DNA from: an uncultured Acetatifactor sp.
Lineage (GTDB): Bacteria; Bacillota; Clostridia; Lachnospirales; Lachnospiraceae
DNA length: 22,666 nucleotides
Assembly (NCBI GenBank): GCA_904501885.1
Contig: CAJGCP010000035.1
Location: 1 to 22,666, forward strand
Direction: 5' to 3'
Shown here: positions 1-8,076 of the stretch, piece by piece
Position numbering within the stretch: the stretch's first letter is position 1
Layout: each line of letters starts with the position of its first letter
Translations under genes and position numbers: made by a program
Notes under the pieces: generated by a model
What the model saw: only the letters and a program-made list of their open reading frames with translations
What the model was told of the DNA's origin: nothing
The model's database searches: none

Positions 1-458
1 AGTACTAGGATGATTTTTCCCTGTTTATTTAAGCACCTGCTCACCTTCTCAAAAAAATAATCAGCATTCGGCATGTTGTTTACTGCCATTACCGCAAGGC
101 ACAGATCATAATTCAATTCTTCTGACAATTTATAGATATCTTGATTAATAAATTTAATATGAGGGTATTTCTTTTGTGAATATTCAACAGAGCGCTCTGA
201 AATGTCTATTCCAACCACTTTCGTCCATCCAGAATTGTATATGATATTGGTCAAGAAGCCACATCCACTACCAATATCCAGAACCGAATCAGAAAACGGA
301 GAAACATCCTCCATTTGTGATAAAACCCACGGGCGAATTACCTTGTTATAGGTATAATCAGATCCGCTTTCCAAATCCGCTGCTCGATCTTCAACGTTCT
401 CATCCCAGAGGTGGGAAATCAGAGCGGTATAGTTTATTGATAAAAATGCATTTTCCAT
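1..458 (-). CDS. Class I SAM-dependent methyltransferase, N-terminal part (cut by window edge)
   Basis: About 152 codons are visible, read leftwards from ATG at 458 and running off the window. Residues about 58-69 carry the glycine-rich SAM-binding motif I (VLDIGSGCGFLT), followed by VVGIDISERSVEY, where the acidic residue after the second strand contacts the SAM ribose. A motif IV-like strand follows (LNYDLCLAVMAVNN). These features define the Rossmann-fold class I methyltransferases; the substrate cannot be read. The ATG overlaps the TAA of the upstream membrane protein gene (TAATG), and a GGAGGT Shine-Dalgarno lies inside the end of that gene, so the two are probably translationally coupled. 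It is the third gene of the operon starting at 3213. Small-molecule, tRNA or protein methylation are all possible. The C-terminal half is missing. Confidence 0.8.
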   Translation of the reverse strand, partial: MENAFLSINYTALISHLWDENVEDRAADLESGSDYTYNKVIRPWVLSQMEDVSPFSDSVLDIGSGCGFLTNIIYNSGWTKVVGIDISERSVEYSQKKYPHIKFINQDIYKLSEELNYDLCLAVMAVNNMPNADYFFEKVSRCLNKQGKIILV

Positions 459-1066
459 TAGACCTCCAAAAGGGTATTCAGCAACTGGGTGACATATGTA
501 TCTGCCACCTCTTGAAAAATAACTTCGTTCCCGCTGTCCTTGTTCTTATCACGGATAATAACGGCAGAATTGTTTCCCATATAGTTTAAGCAGGAGAAAC
601 TATATTTATTCACAATATTATCCTGTGCTAACTTGATCTTGGCAGCAGATAGTTTGTTCATAATTTCCTCTGCGGTATCGCCGTCTTTCTTGAGATACAG
701 CACCAACTGATTTGTTTTTGCTTTTTGTTCTAGTGCCTCAAGAATTGGACATTTCCCATCCACTTGAACTGTCGTCCAATTCAAGTCATCGCAAATAAGC
801 GTTAGTATTCCGGGCTTCGAATACCATTTTGCAAAGTATCTGCAAAACTTGGAACTTCCTTTTTCAAAACAATGGATTGTGTGACAAATCCTATAAATAT
901 CTATTATTAAGATAATTCCAAGCGCAACAACACATATAATTAGGCAGAAGATTACAAAGCTATTTCCAAAAAAAGAGTCAATAGTGGTGCTAGGAATCAT
1001 TTGAATAAAAGTTGCAGCGGCAAGAACGGATGCTAAAATTGTTTCAATGATCTTTTTTGCTTTCAT
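458..1066 (-). CDS. Two-helix membrane protein of unknown function, HD-methyltransferase operon
   Basis: A 202-residue protein. Two hydrophobic helices (about residues 8-25 and 36-58) are followed by a cytoplasmic domain of about 140 residues. The soluble part has an alternating strand/helix pattern (GILTLICDDLNW, then NQLVLYLKKDGDTAEEI, then NSAVIIRDKNKD). This loosely recalls the phospholipase D-like fold but shows no HKD catalytic motif, so that resemblance is only an inference. The start at 1066 is supported by GGGAGA about 8 nt upstream. The gene lies 38 nt after the HD phosphohydrolase gene and its stop codon overlaps the methyltransferase start. A membrane anchor between two enzymes suggests a membrane-associated complex or an effector role. 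I do not recognise the family. Confidence 0.75.
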   Translation of the reverse strand: MKAKKIIETILASVLAAATFIQMIPSTTIDSFFGNSFVIFCLIICVVALGIILIIDIYRICHTIHCFEKGSSKFCRYFAKWYSKPGILTLICDDLNWTTVQVDGKCPILEALEQKAKTNQLVLYLKKDGDTAEEIMNKLSAAKIKLAQDNIVNKYSFSCLNYMGNNSAVIIRDKNKDSGNEVIFQEVADTYVTQLLNTLLEV

Positions 1067-1104
1067 TACAATTTTCTCCCATCATTCGTAACTTTCTTAG
1101 TCAA

Positions 1105-3213
1105 TCAGATACCATTAATTATAAAATCATTTACACAGTTTGTGAAGAATTGCCTCTTGGCTTCTCTATCAGCATTCTCTCCAAAGCATTTTTCTAATTG
1201 ACTTTCACTTGTCTCCAGAAACTTAATTGTAGAATATACAAAAATCCTTTCAATGCAATTGTAATGCTCTTTCTTGCATTCCGCACTATGGTTATGGTTG
1301 CTTAATGGTTTAGAGTATACATAAAAACTCTCTTTATTATAGATTGACTTATAATCCTTTTGAGGAATTACATCATCTAATGATTTTGTTATGTAATCCA
1401 CTTCCCCATTTTGCGACTTTTCCAATTCGGTTAAGCCAAATACAATTCTGAGTTTACGTATATTTTCAATCTCGTTGAATCGTGTTGAACGTTCCCCAAT
1501 AAAGAAATCTCCTTCCTCCAAAGGTTCCAGTATTTTTGTGTTCTGCGTTCCTCCAGTGCTTGCTTTTTCTTGAATCTTTTTGGAAATCAAAACTACAAGT
1601 TTAGCGATCTGCGCTCGTAATTGATCCGCCGCAACATTTTTTGTTCCATAGGTAATCATGCTGCAAACCCTGCTTCGAATATCTTCGTGCGAATAGCCAT
1701 TCAGTGATACATCTGTATAGTTTCTTTCAAGAAAAATCGAAAACTGAGACAGTGTTTTCCACCATGGTTTTAAAAACTTGCGGCTTTTGTAATTTGAGAT
1801 TATTTTATATGTTAACTGCAATTTGTTAATGAGGCTTTCTCCAGCTTCGCTATTAAGAGTTTCAGAACATAAGTTACGTCCAGCATCTTGATTACATTCT
1901 TCATCAGGAAAGGCGCTTGTCCAACCATCATAGAAACTGTCTTCTATCAATCCTAATAGATAATACTTTATTGAATCCGGTGTACTATTTGAATAACGTG
2001 TATAAATAGTGTTAACGAGAGATATCCAGTCGCTATCCGATCGATTTTCGCCCAAAATTGACTCAATCGAAAAAATATAACTACGCGGAACTAGACCTAA
2101 AGCATATATATAATCGCTTTCCCAAACAGATTCCTTGGTCTCTTGAATATCGGAATCCCTCGGAGTTGCTTTCCTCAATGCCGTTTCTACCAATTGATGA
2201 AATTTATCAGCATTTCTGGCTAAACGCCGAATAATATATGAGTTTAACGAATCTGCCAATACGGCTGCATGGTGGTTGTAGACATACATATACAATCCAT
2301 CTCTTGCATCGATATAATTTTGAAGTGCAGGAACGGCCTTGGAAGAAAAGACCAAACAATAGGATTCATCGTCCTCAAAAAATATATTTTTGAAGAGTCG
2401 CCGAGTATCAATACGACCAACATTGATTCCAGTGAAAACAGTATCACGCATAATGTAATCCAACTTATCCATATCAAATATCCTGTCGTTAATTAGATGA
2501 ATAACTGCATTATATTTGTTCGATGTAGGATTGCTGAGACCTCCATTTTGTTGTGTATAGCGAATTCCCAGGATGCACCGAATAATCAATTCGAAGTCAA
2601 TATAAATATCCTCTACTCCTTTGTTATCATTTCGTGTTGACGAGTCCGTCTCAAGGAGCAGATCTTCAAATTTACTAAGGATTACAAGACATGAAATCTT
2701 CTCATGTTTACTACCTATGTTCTTCAGTTTTGATTCCTGAACATACCGTATAAACTCATCCGAAAAGGAACCCTTGTGGTTCTCATTATATCGTTCGATT
2801 TCCTCTATCAACGCACAGTTTATTATTCTTGAGTTAAATTCTTTTTCTCCCAAGTGCGAAAACATACAGTGCCCAACATCATGGAGGAGCGCAGCTACAG
2901 CTGCGTTTAGTTGAAGTTGTTCATTGATTATTTTTTTATCTGTTGATTCGCCTTTACCCGGTAAAAATCCATTATGATTTAAGTGTTTAATGGCTTGCCT
3001 TGTCAGTTCTAACACACCTAGCGAATGCTCAAATCTTGTATGTCTAGCAGAGGGATAGACTTCTTGGCACGTTAACTGGCGAATATCTTTTAATCGTTGA
3101 AAACTTGCAGTATCAATTAGCTTTAACTCAAATTCCGTCAGGTTAACATATCCGTGAGCGAGGTCTCGAATCATCTTTTTGGGTTCAAAATAGTACGCAT
3201 AGTTGTTTTTCAT
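1105..3213 (-). CDS. HD-domain phosphohydrolase, SAMHD1/COG1078-like, with long C-terminal extension
   Basis: A 702-residue protein. The N-terminal half carries the signature of the SAMHD1-like HD hydrolases: HTRFEHSLGV at residues 58-67 (first metal-binding His plus the following His), LLHDVGHCMFSH at 109-120 (the HD dyad His111/Asp112), and MDKLDYIMRDTVFTGI near residue 250 (the distal metal-ligand Asp and family motif). Family members are dNTP triphosphohydrolases or related nucleotide hydrolases. The C-terminal 350 or so residues are longer than in the housekeeping enzymes and I do not recognise them. GGGAGG precedes ATG 3213. It heads a three-gene operon with a membrane protein and a methyltransferase. 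dNTP depletion is a known antiviral strategy for this fold, so a defence role is plausible but unproven. A nucleotide-metabolism or second-messenger hydrolase is the alternative. Confidence 0.85.
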   Translation of the reverse strand: MKNNYAYYFEPKKMIRDLAHGYVNLTEFELKLIDTASFQRLKDIRQLTCQEVYPSARHTRFEHSLGVLELTRQAIKHLNHNGFLPGKGESTDKKIINEQLQLNAAVAALLHDVGHCMFSHLGEKEFNSRIINCALIEEIERYNENHKGSFSDEFIRYVQESKLKNIGSKHEKISCLVILSKFEDLLLETDSSTRNDNKGVEDIYIDFELIIRCILGIRYTQQNGGLSNPTSNKYNAVIHLINDRIFDMDKLDYIMRDTVFTGINVGRIDTRRLFKNIFFEDDESYCLVFSSKAVPALQNYIDARDGLYMYVYNHHAAVLADSLNSYIIRRLARNADKFHQLVETALRKATPRDSDIQETKESVWESDYIYALGLVPRSYIFSIESILGENRSDSDWISLVNTIYTRYSNSTPDSIKYYLLGLIEDSFYDGWTSAFPDEECNQDAGRNLCSETLNSEAGESLINKLQLTYKIISNYKSRKFLKPWWKTLSQFSIFLERNYTDVSLNGYSHEDIRSRVCSMITYGTKNVAADQLRAQIAKLVVLISKKIQEKASTGGTQNTKILEPLEEGDFFIGERSTRFNEIENIRKLRIVFGLTELEKSQNGEVDYITKSLDDVIPQKDYKSIYNKESFYVYSKPLSNHNHSAECKKEHYNCIERIFVYSTIKFLETSESQLEKCFGENADREAKRQFFTNCVNDFIINGI

Positions 3214-3263
3214 GCACGTGTCCTCCCATGAATCATATTGCTTTTGAATAGGGTCTTTATCGG

Positions 3264-3292
3264 ATTATTTTATTGTGGTCACATCTATTCAA
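3264..3292 (-). promoter_or_regulatory. Candidate sigma-A promoter of the HD operon
   Basis: Read on the minus strand, TTGAAT (3287-3292) and AATAAT (3264-3269) are separated by 17 nt and lie about 50 nt before the HD gene start. The -35 hexamer is the inner half of the perfect 12-bp palindrome ATTCAATTGAAT (3287-3298), a possible operator. The -10 match is only moderate. Confidence 0.4.
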
Positions 3293-3298
3293 TTGAAT
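3287..3298. repeat. 12-bp perfect palindrome overlapping the HD operon -35
   Basis: ATTCAATTGAAT is its own reverse complement and covers the predicted -35 hexamer. Binding here would occlude RNA polymerase. Short AT-rich palindromes also arise by chance, so this is tentative. Confidence 0.35.
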
Positions 3299-3907
3299 CA
3301 CGGAGATGCAAAACAAATTTGTTGTTTTCAATTATGTTCTAAAATATGGTTGTTTTGATCTCGCCGATTTTTCTTTAGATAATTTGTGTGTTGAGATATA
3401 AATAAGTGCATTGGATTTCTCATGAACTTGTTCGAAACATTTTGCCACGACATATATTGATCGACAAATGTGACATGAGGGACACATTGTATGGTTTCCA
3501 GCATTTTAGCAACTAGCCGCTTGGGAGTTCATTGTTATATTCATTAAGGAAGATGATTTCATTTGTTGTCAGTTCTCAAAACCAGTTAAGGTATTACCTA
3601 ATGAAACACCATTGGTAACAACCAACAATACTGCTATATGCCCAATCAAGCACGAACTCTACGAAACATAATATACTATCTTCTTCATTGTATATGGAAT
3701 TCCCACTTGCAAAATTGGATTCATTAAGTCCCCGGCATTCTTATATCTTGGATTTTTTAGAATTATCCTTCGATTCCTACCTAATTTGTCACGTTGTTCT
3801 ATCTACACTTGTTCCTCCATCTGATGTATCATAGTAGTTATGCTTGAGTAAAAATGCTCAGTAGTATTTTCACCTTAAGTAAACATACACCATCAGGAGG
3901 AAATAAC

Positions 3908-4834
3908 GTGGAACAAGGAAATGCTAATATGCTAATTGCGCAATATTTATCATACTGCAAATACGAAAAAGGCCTGGGTGCTAAGACACAAAAGGCTTAC
4001 AATACTGATCTTCTTCAATTTGCAGAGTACATCTCGGACAAAGGAGATGATCTATCAAAAGATAACCTGCAAGCATATCTTACTGAACTCCACAAAAGAT
4101 ATAAGATTAAGAGCGTTAAACGCAAGATTGCCAGCCTCAAAGCCTTTTTTAACTATCTGGAATATGAAGAGATATTATCGGACAATCCCCTGAATCGAAT
4201 GCGTATAAAACTGCACGAGCCTTTTCTGCTACCAAGGACAATTCCGCTTGAAACTGTTGATACGATTCTGCAATGCGCCTACAAGCAGAAACAGTCATCC
4301 GCTAGCACACCATGTCAAATGCGTACCAGTTTACGTGACATTGCGGTTCTTGAGCTTCTTTTTGCGACAGGCGTACGAGTCTCGGAATTGTGCTTCTTAA
4401 GAAAGGATTCGATTAATCTATCATCAGGAGAAATTAAAATCTACGGCAAGGGTTCAAGGGAGCGACTGATACAGATTGGGAACAAAGATGTTCTTTCGGC
4501 CGTATCATCTTATTATTCGGCTAGTAGCGCAGACATAGAGAATAGTGGATGGTTTTTTGTCAACCGTTTGGGTCAACGCTTATCAGATCAGTCGGTGCGA
4601 AATATGATCAACAGGTATACCACTCTCGCAGGTATAGAGCAGCATATTACCCCTCACATGTTCCGCCATGCTTTTGCAACCTTGCTGCTCGAAGAAGATG
4701 TCGACATCCGATATATCCAGCAGTTATTGGGACATAGTTCTATTTCAACTACTCAAATCTATACGCATGTTACTTCCAAAAAACAGCGTGACATTCTTAC
4801 CGCCAAACATCCTCGCAATAGAATAACTATCTGA
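3908..4834 (+). CDS. Tyrosine recombinase, XerC/XerD-like integrase
   Basis: A 308-residue protein from GTG 3908, chosen because AGGAGG lies 7 nt upstream and the core-binding domain follows directly; an in-frame ATG at 3854 lacks such a site. Residues about 10-90 match the helical SAM-like N-terminal domain of phage integrases (YEKGLGAKTQKAYNTDL). The catalytic domain has all the usual residues: Arg157 (TGVRVSEL), Lys181 (GKGSRER), His250-x-x-Arg253 (HMFRH), His276 (LLGH) and the nucleophile Tyr285 (IYTHV). It should cut and rejoin DNA at a specific site through a covalent phosphotyrosine. Length and motifs match XerC/D, but the gene lies among accessory genes, so a mobile-element or phase-variation recombinase is more likely than the chromosome-dimer enzyme. 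A terminator-like hairpin follows. Confidence 0.9.
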   Translation: MEQGNANMLIAQYLSYCKYEKGLGAKTQKAYNTDLLQFAEYISDKGDDLSKDNLQAYLTELHKRYKIKSVKRKIASLKAFFNYLEYEEILSDNPLNRMRIKLHEPFLLPRTIPLETVDTILQCAYKQKQSSASTPCQMRTSLRDIAVLELLFATGVRVSELCFLRKDSINLSSGEIKIYGKGSRERLIQIGNKDVLSAVSSYYSASSADIENSGWFFVNRLGQRLSDQSVRNMINRYTTLAGIEQHITPHMFRHAFATLLLEEDVDIRYIQQLLGHSSISTTQIYTHVTSKKQRDILTAKHPRNRITI

Positions 4835-4842
4835 GTCCTGCC

Positions 4843-4878
4843 CCTCCAGTCTGCAATCCGTAGATTGGAGGAGCTTTT
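4843..4878 (+). terminator. Hairpin terminator after the recombinase gene
   Basis: CCTCCAGTCT (4843-4852) pairs with AGATTGGAGG (4862-4871), 10 bp including one G-U pair, with a 9-nt loop. A short T run follows at 4875-4878. It is a moderately strong intrinsic terminator just after the stop at 4834. Confidence 0.55.
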
Positions 4879-4924
4879 CAATGCAGGATAATATCTAATT
4901 ATCTAATATCGGAGGTGACTGCTG

Positions 4925-5914
4925 GTGTTGCTACAATTTAGCATTCTTCCAGCTTCAAAGTGTTCTAAAACGGATGTTATTGCAGCCCTTGATATATATT
5001 GCAAGACGGTAGATCCGGGTTCTTTAACAGATACGAATCAGATCAAAGACTACATATGGAATTCCAAAAATCATTGCAATGAAAAGAGAATTATGTTCTT
5101 TTACATACTTTATGACCAACATAACAATGTGACTGGTTTTGCGGAATATGCATATCTACCTCAAAATCAAGTTTTGGTTTTGGATTATTTATGCACTCAG
5201 CAGCGTAATCATATGTTATTTTATAACTTCTATCATATGGCTCTTCAAGAAATCACTGATACGCTAAAAAAGAAAGGGCAGTTTATTCGGTACATCATTA
5301 CAGAGCTTTCCTTAAATCAGAGAGAGGGTAAGCTGGTTGATCAAGATAGTAACTATTTCCGACATCTACTGTCTAACGAAAACTTCAGATTGCTAAAATA
5401 TCCATATTATCAGCCCCCACTTCTAAGTTTTGAAAAAGCAGAAGAATACAACATTGCTGCCAAACTACTTTCCACAAACAGCAACGATTTTGTATTAAAC
5501 AAAGCCCAATACCTTTCAATTATTGAAGAATTGTATATGGCGCATTACCTAGAGTGGTTTAGAGGTGATAGTTCTTATTCAAATGTCATAGATGAGCTTC
5601 TGCTTCGAATAAGAAAAGAGATGCCTAGGAATGAAACCAGTGATGGCATTGCACTTATTCAATGCCATCTTTTTGAGGAAGGACAATGCCCCAAATTCAC
5701 AGCCGAGAACGTCACAATCCCTCGTCAGCGGAAAAGAAAGTGGAATGCAATCTTCTTGGTCTTTACTTGGACATTATTATCTATCCTAACCTTCATTCTG
5801 TGCTTTATCCCAGAGTTAAATAAAGCTTTAGCTGTAATATGTTCCTTCTTAACAATCATTCCCGGCCTAATTTCATTAGTATCATTTAGGCGGGAACTCT
5901 TTGGATCCAAGTAA
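4925..5914 (+). CDS. Unrecognised protein with possible GNAT-like domain and C-terminal membrane hairpin
   Basis: A 329-residue protein starting at GTG 4925, with a near-consensus GGAGGTGA 6 nt upstream. The first half has a strand-turn-strand pattern (MFFYILYDQHNNVTGFAEYAY, about residues 58-78) like the central sheet of GNAT acetyltransferases, but no clear acetyl-CoA pyrophosphate loop is visible, so enzyme activity is uncertain. Residues about 272-320 form two hydrophobic helices separated by a short turn (NAIFLVFTWTLLSILTFILCF, then ALAVICSFLTIIPGLISLVSF), putting the soluble part in the cytoplasm. A soluble domain on a C-terminal helical hairpin is common among membrane-acting toxins and defence effectors, which is inference here. 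The last 33 nt overlap the convergent methyltransferase gene. The gene may or may not share a transcript with the recombinase. Confidence 0.7.
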   Translation: MLLQFSILPASKCSKTDVIAALDIYCKTVDPGSLTDTNQIKDYIWNSKNHCNEKRIMFFYILYDQHNNVTGFAEYAYLPQNQVLVLDYLCTQQRNHMLFYNFYHMALQEITDTLKKKGQFIRYIITELSLNQREGKLVDQDSNYFRHLLSNENFRLLKYPYYQPPLLSFEKAEEYNIAAKLLSTNSNDFVLNKAQYLSIIEELYMAHYLEWFRGDSSYSNVIDELLLRIRKEMPRNETSDGIALIQCHLFEEGQCPKFTAENVTIPRQRKRKWNAIFLVFTWTLLSILTFILCFIPELNKALAVICSFLTIIPGLISLVSFRRELFGSK

Positions 5915-6610
5915 TAGTACATTATGAGCGAATGGGTAGGATAGTATCTGAAGAGACTTATCAAAACATGAAAAATATGCTGCTTTTTCCTCGGTTAGTC
6001 CAAATCTATTAAGTAACGATGATAGGGTGTGTATCCTCTTATTCCGGTAGACCTTTAAATTGTAGAATTTAAGCATTTGTTTGATATGTCTTTCACTATA
6101 AAGCCAAAGCTTGTGTGTTTGACCATTATAATAGTAGTCCTTCGAAAAAAGAGTTTTGCCATGCTTGCCGGTTGCTAGAAATTCTGCGCTGTTTGAACGC
6201 TCAAATTCAATAATAAAGAATCCTCCTGGTGTTAATATGCGCGAAAATTCGCAAAGCGTCCTCTGTGCATCGGCATAGTTGAGTACACTGCCTACACAGA
6301 TTATGCCGTCAACGGAGGCATCGGATAAGGCTATATCTTCAACTGATCCCACAATGTATTGGTCATACATATTGATGTATGATTCAATCATATCAAGATG
6401 AACCATTGTGCCCCGAGTTTTATACGCCATGCCACCAGATCCGGCGTTGAGAATTGTCATTTCCGGCGTTGCAACCTCGGAAAGCCAGCCTTCAATGATC
6501 TTTTTTTCTGACAAATATGTATGAGCGTGCCATACATCATCATCAGGCCATGGAGCTGATCTAGAATAGTTCTCAACTGCAATTCTTGAAATTTCATCCT
6601 GTGTGCTCAT
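5882..6610 (-). CDS. Class I SAM-dependent methyltransferase
   Basis: A 242-residue complete methyltransferase. Motif I is ILNAGSGGMAYKTRG (about residues 53-67), with the acidic SAM contact in HLDMIESYI. Motif IV is DGIICVGSVLNYADAQ, followed by LTPGGFFIIEFERS (post-motif strand), the pattern of UbiE/small-molecule-type enzymes. The C-terminal region (about residues 150-235) is aromatic-rich and probably a substrate lid. The start at 6610 is supported by AGGGTGG upstream. The gene runs opposite to the preceding gene and overlaps its end by 33 nt. Downstream of the membrane protein gene at 6684-7742 in the same direction, with 73 nt between, it may share that promoter. The substrate is unknown. 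Confidence 0.85.
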   Translation of the reverse strand: MSTQDEISRIAVENYSRSAPWPDDDVWHAHTYLSEKKIIEGWLSEVATPEMTILNAGSGGMAYKTRGTMVHLDMIESYINMYDQYIVGSVEDIALSDASVDGIICVGSVLNYADAQRTLCEFSRILTPGGFFIIEFERSNSAEFLATGKHGKTLFSKDYYYNGQTHKLWLYSERHIKQMLKFYNLKVYRNKRIHTLSSLLNRFGLTEEKAAYFSCFDKSLQILSYPFAHNVLLLGSKEFPPK

Positions 6611-6683
6611 GCTATTACCACCCTAAGCAATGATAATTAGATATTATCCTGTATTCATTACTTTTTTCTTAAATTGCATTTCC

Positions 6684-7742
6684 TTAATTTGCCTGTTCCG
6701 TCGATTTATTATTTGGCAGTGCCTCCTGGATCCATCCCAGTACAATTGGGATAATCAAAACGCTTGCAACAAATTCGAGAACAGATGTAGTTGCGTCAGT
6801 TGTTGTGATATAGCCAAAGCGGTTCATAATCACAATGAGAAGCATAGCCACCGCTATGGATGAGCGAAAAGATATATCGATTATACGCCGGTTTGAGCAA
6901 GCACAAAGCCAGCGAGCTATCGCAAGTATAAAGCTACATATTAGCCTTAACGACTCTATCAAACAGAAAAGCGGAATCCAAAAAACAATAATGCAAATGT
7001 ACTGAAACAAATATGCCAGCACATCCAAAACGAATGCCAGCGGCATTGGCAGGATAGATAGCCATTTCGTCCATCTACTTTTTGCTCGGAAGGCCATCAC
7101 AAGCTTGACTGAAATCCTACACTCCCTTGTGCGAGGAAATGCATTCTTTCGAACCTGATCTCTGATTGTATGAAACTTAATTGACAGTTTCGAACCACAC
7201 CTAATTAGCAACCTACAACAATCACTTATTAGCAAAAACGCAAGCGAGAAAATGAAAAACAAATAAGCCGAATACTCTACAACGAGCATGGCTATGTTCC
7301 CGATTGAAGCAGTGCTATCTAAATATATCGCATTAAATTTCGTCGACCGGGCAATACCCACAAAGGAAAGCATCAATCCCAAAAACGCCAACGAGTTCGT
7401 TTCAAGGGGTTCCAGCTGCGTTCTACCACCAGATGTTACCACCCTCCATGTGGTTGTAACCGTGAGAATCAGTATCAGCACATAGATAATGATCCCAGGA
7501 ATCGAAAGGATCGCAATCACGATGGGAAAGTACGCGAAGTATATGTATAAAAATAGTCCTGCAAAAATTAGCTTTGAAATGAATTCGATTTTTCGTGGCA
7601 AATCAAGGCTTGTAAAGTATTTTCTTATACTCTTTCGTTTTTTACTCTGACCCTTTTTCTTTCGACTGGCTCTAGAATCTCTAACAGCGATATATATCAC
7701 CAAGCACAGCAGGATGGTGGCCAAAAAGCCTGTTACATTCAT
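6684..7742 (-). CDS. Multi-pass membrane protein of unknown function
   Basis: A 352-residue integral membrane protein. Hydrophobic segments lie near residues 3-20, 57-75, 80-98, 118-135, 148-172, 230-262, 266-285, 295-312 and 325-345, broken by basic loops (SRASRKKKGQSKKRKSIRK near residue 25, and a basic stretch around 190-225). The strongly positive N-terminal loop places it in the cytoplasm by the positive-inside rule. No transporter signature is apparent and I do not recognise the family. GAGG lies upstream of ATG 7742. The methyltransferase gene follows 73 nt later on the same strand, so they may form a pair. Confidence 0.7.
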   Translation of the reverse strand: MNVTGFLATILLCLVIYIAVRDSRASRKKKGQSKKRKSIRKYFTSLDLPRKIEFISKLIFAGLFLYIYFAYFPIVIAILSIPGIIIYVLILILTVTTTWRVVTSGGRTQLEPLETNSLAFLGLMLSFVGIARSTKFNAIYLDSTASIGNIAMLVVEYSAYLFFIFSLAFLLISDCCRLLIRCGSKLSIKFHTIRDQVRKNAFPRTRECRISVKLVMAFRAKSRWTKWLSILPMPLAFVLDVLAYLFQYICIIVFWIPLFCLIESLRLICSFILAIARWLCACSNRRIIDISFRSSIAVAMLLIVIMNRFGYITTTDATTSVLEFVASVLIIPIVLGWIQEALPNNKSTEQAN

Positions 7743-7778
7743 CAGAGAACCTCACATTATTATCTTATAAAATACCTA

Positions 7779-7819
7779 TTATACAAAGGCTTTGTGGTAA
7801 TAGTATATCACTTTGTGGA
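7779..7819 (-). promoter_or_regulatory. Candidate promoter with direct repeats upstream of the membrane protein gene
   Basis: On the minus strand a perfect TATAAT (7779-7784) lies about 37 nt before ATG 7742, without a good -35. On the plus strand CTTTGTGG occurs at 7791-7798 and again at 7812-7819, exactly 21 bp apart (two helical turns), flanking the -35 position. This is the geometry of a promoter relying on an activator bound to direct repeats. The binding role is inferred. Confidence 0.35.
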
Positions 7820-8039
7820 TGAATTGCAACTCTTTTTCGGCAAATTTCGACAGTTTTGTTTTTCACTTTGCGCTTTTATTCGAAAACAACGAAAATTCTG
7901 AAAAGAATCATTCTTGTATCAATCGCAGTGCAAGTAAAAACGTCATATCGCCAGACTTGATTGTTTCTTAGCAAGGAACAAAAATATAGCCGCCAGCACT
8001 ACAATTCAACTACCGGTGGCCTCCTTGCATAATAGAGAA

Positions 8040-8065
8040 ACCAGGGCGGATCGCTCCGCCCTGGT
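8040..8065 (-). terminator. Strong intrinsic terminator of the PadR operon
   Basis: ACCAGGGCGGA (8040-8050) pairs perfectly with TCCGCCCTGGT (8055-8065), an 11-bp GC-rich stem with a TCGC loop. Read leftwards it is followed by TTTCTCT. It sits 12 nt after the stop of the secreted protein gene. Confidence 0.85.
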
Positions 8066-8076
8066 CAATTTGTTTA

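Larger units (their letters stand above)
3214..3907. other. Long non-coding stretch between HD operon and recombinase gene
   Basis: About 690 nt without a credible gene on either strand. It separates the leftward HD operon from the rightward recombinase gene, so it must hold two divergent promoters. I could place only the HD-side one. No extended repeats, tRNA fragments or terminators are visible. Its size next to a tyrosine recombinase would suit an attachment region, but I find no core-site duplication. Confidence 0.4.
7743..8076. other. Intergenic region: promoter for 7742 gene and terminator for 8077 gene
   Basis: 334 nt without a gene. The left end holds the candidate promoter and CTTTGTGG repeats; the right end holds the strong hairpin at 8040-8065. 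I see nothing supportable in the middle (about 7820-8035). Confidence 0.5.
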
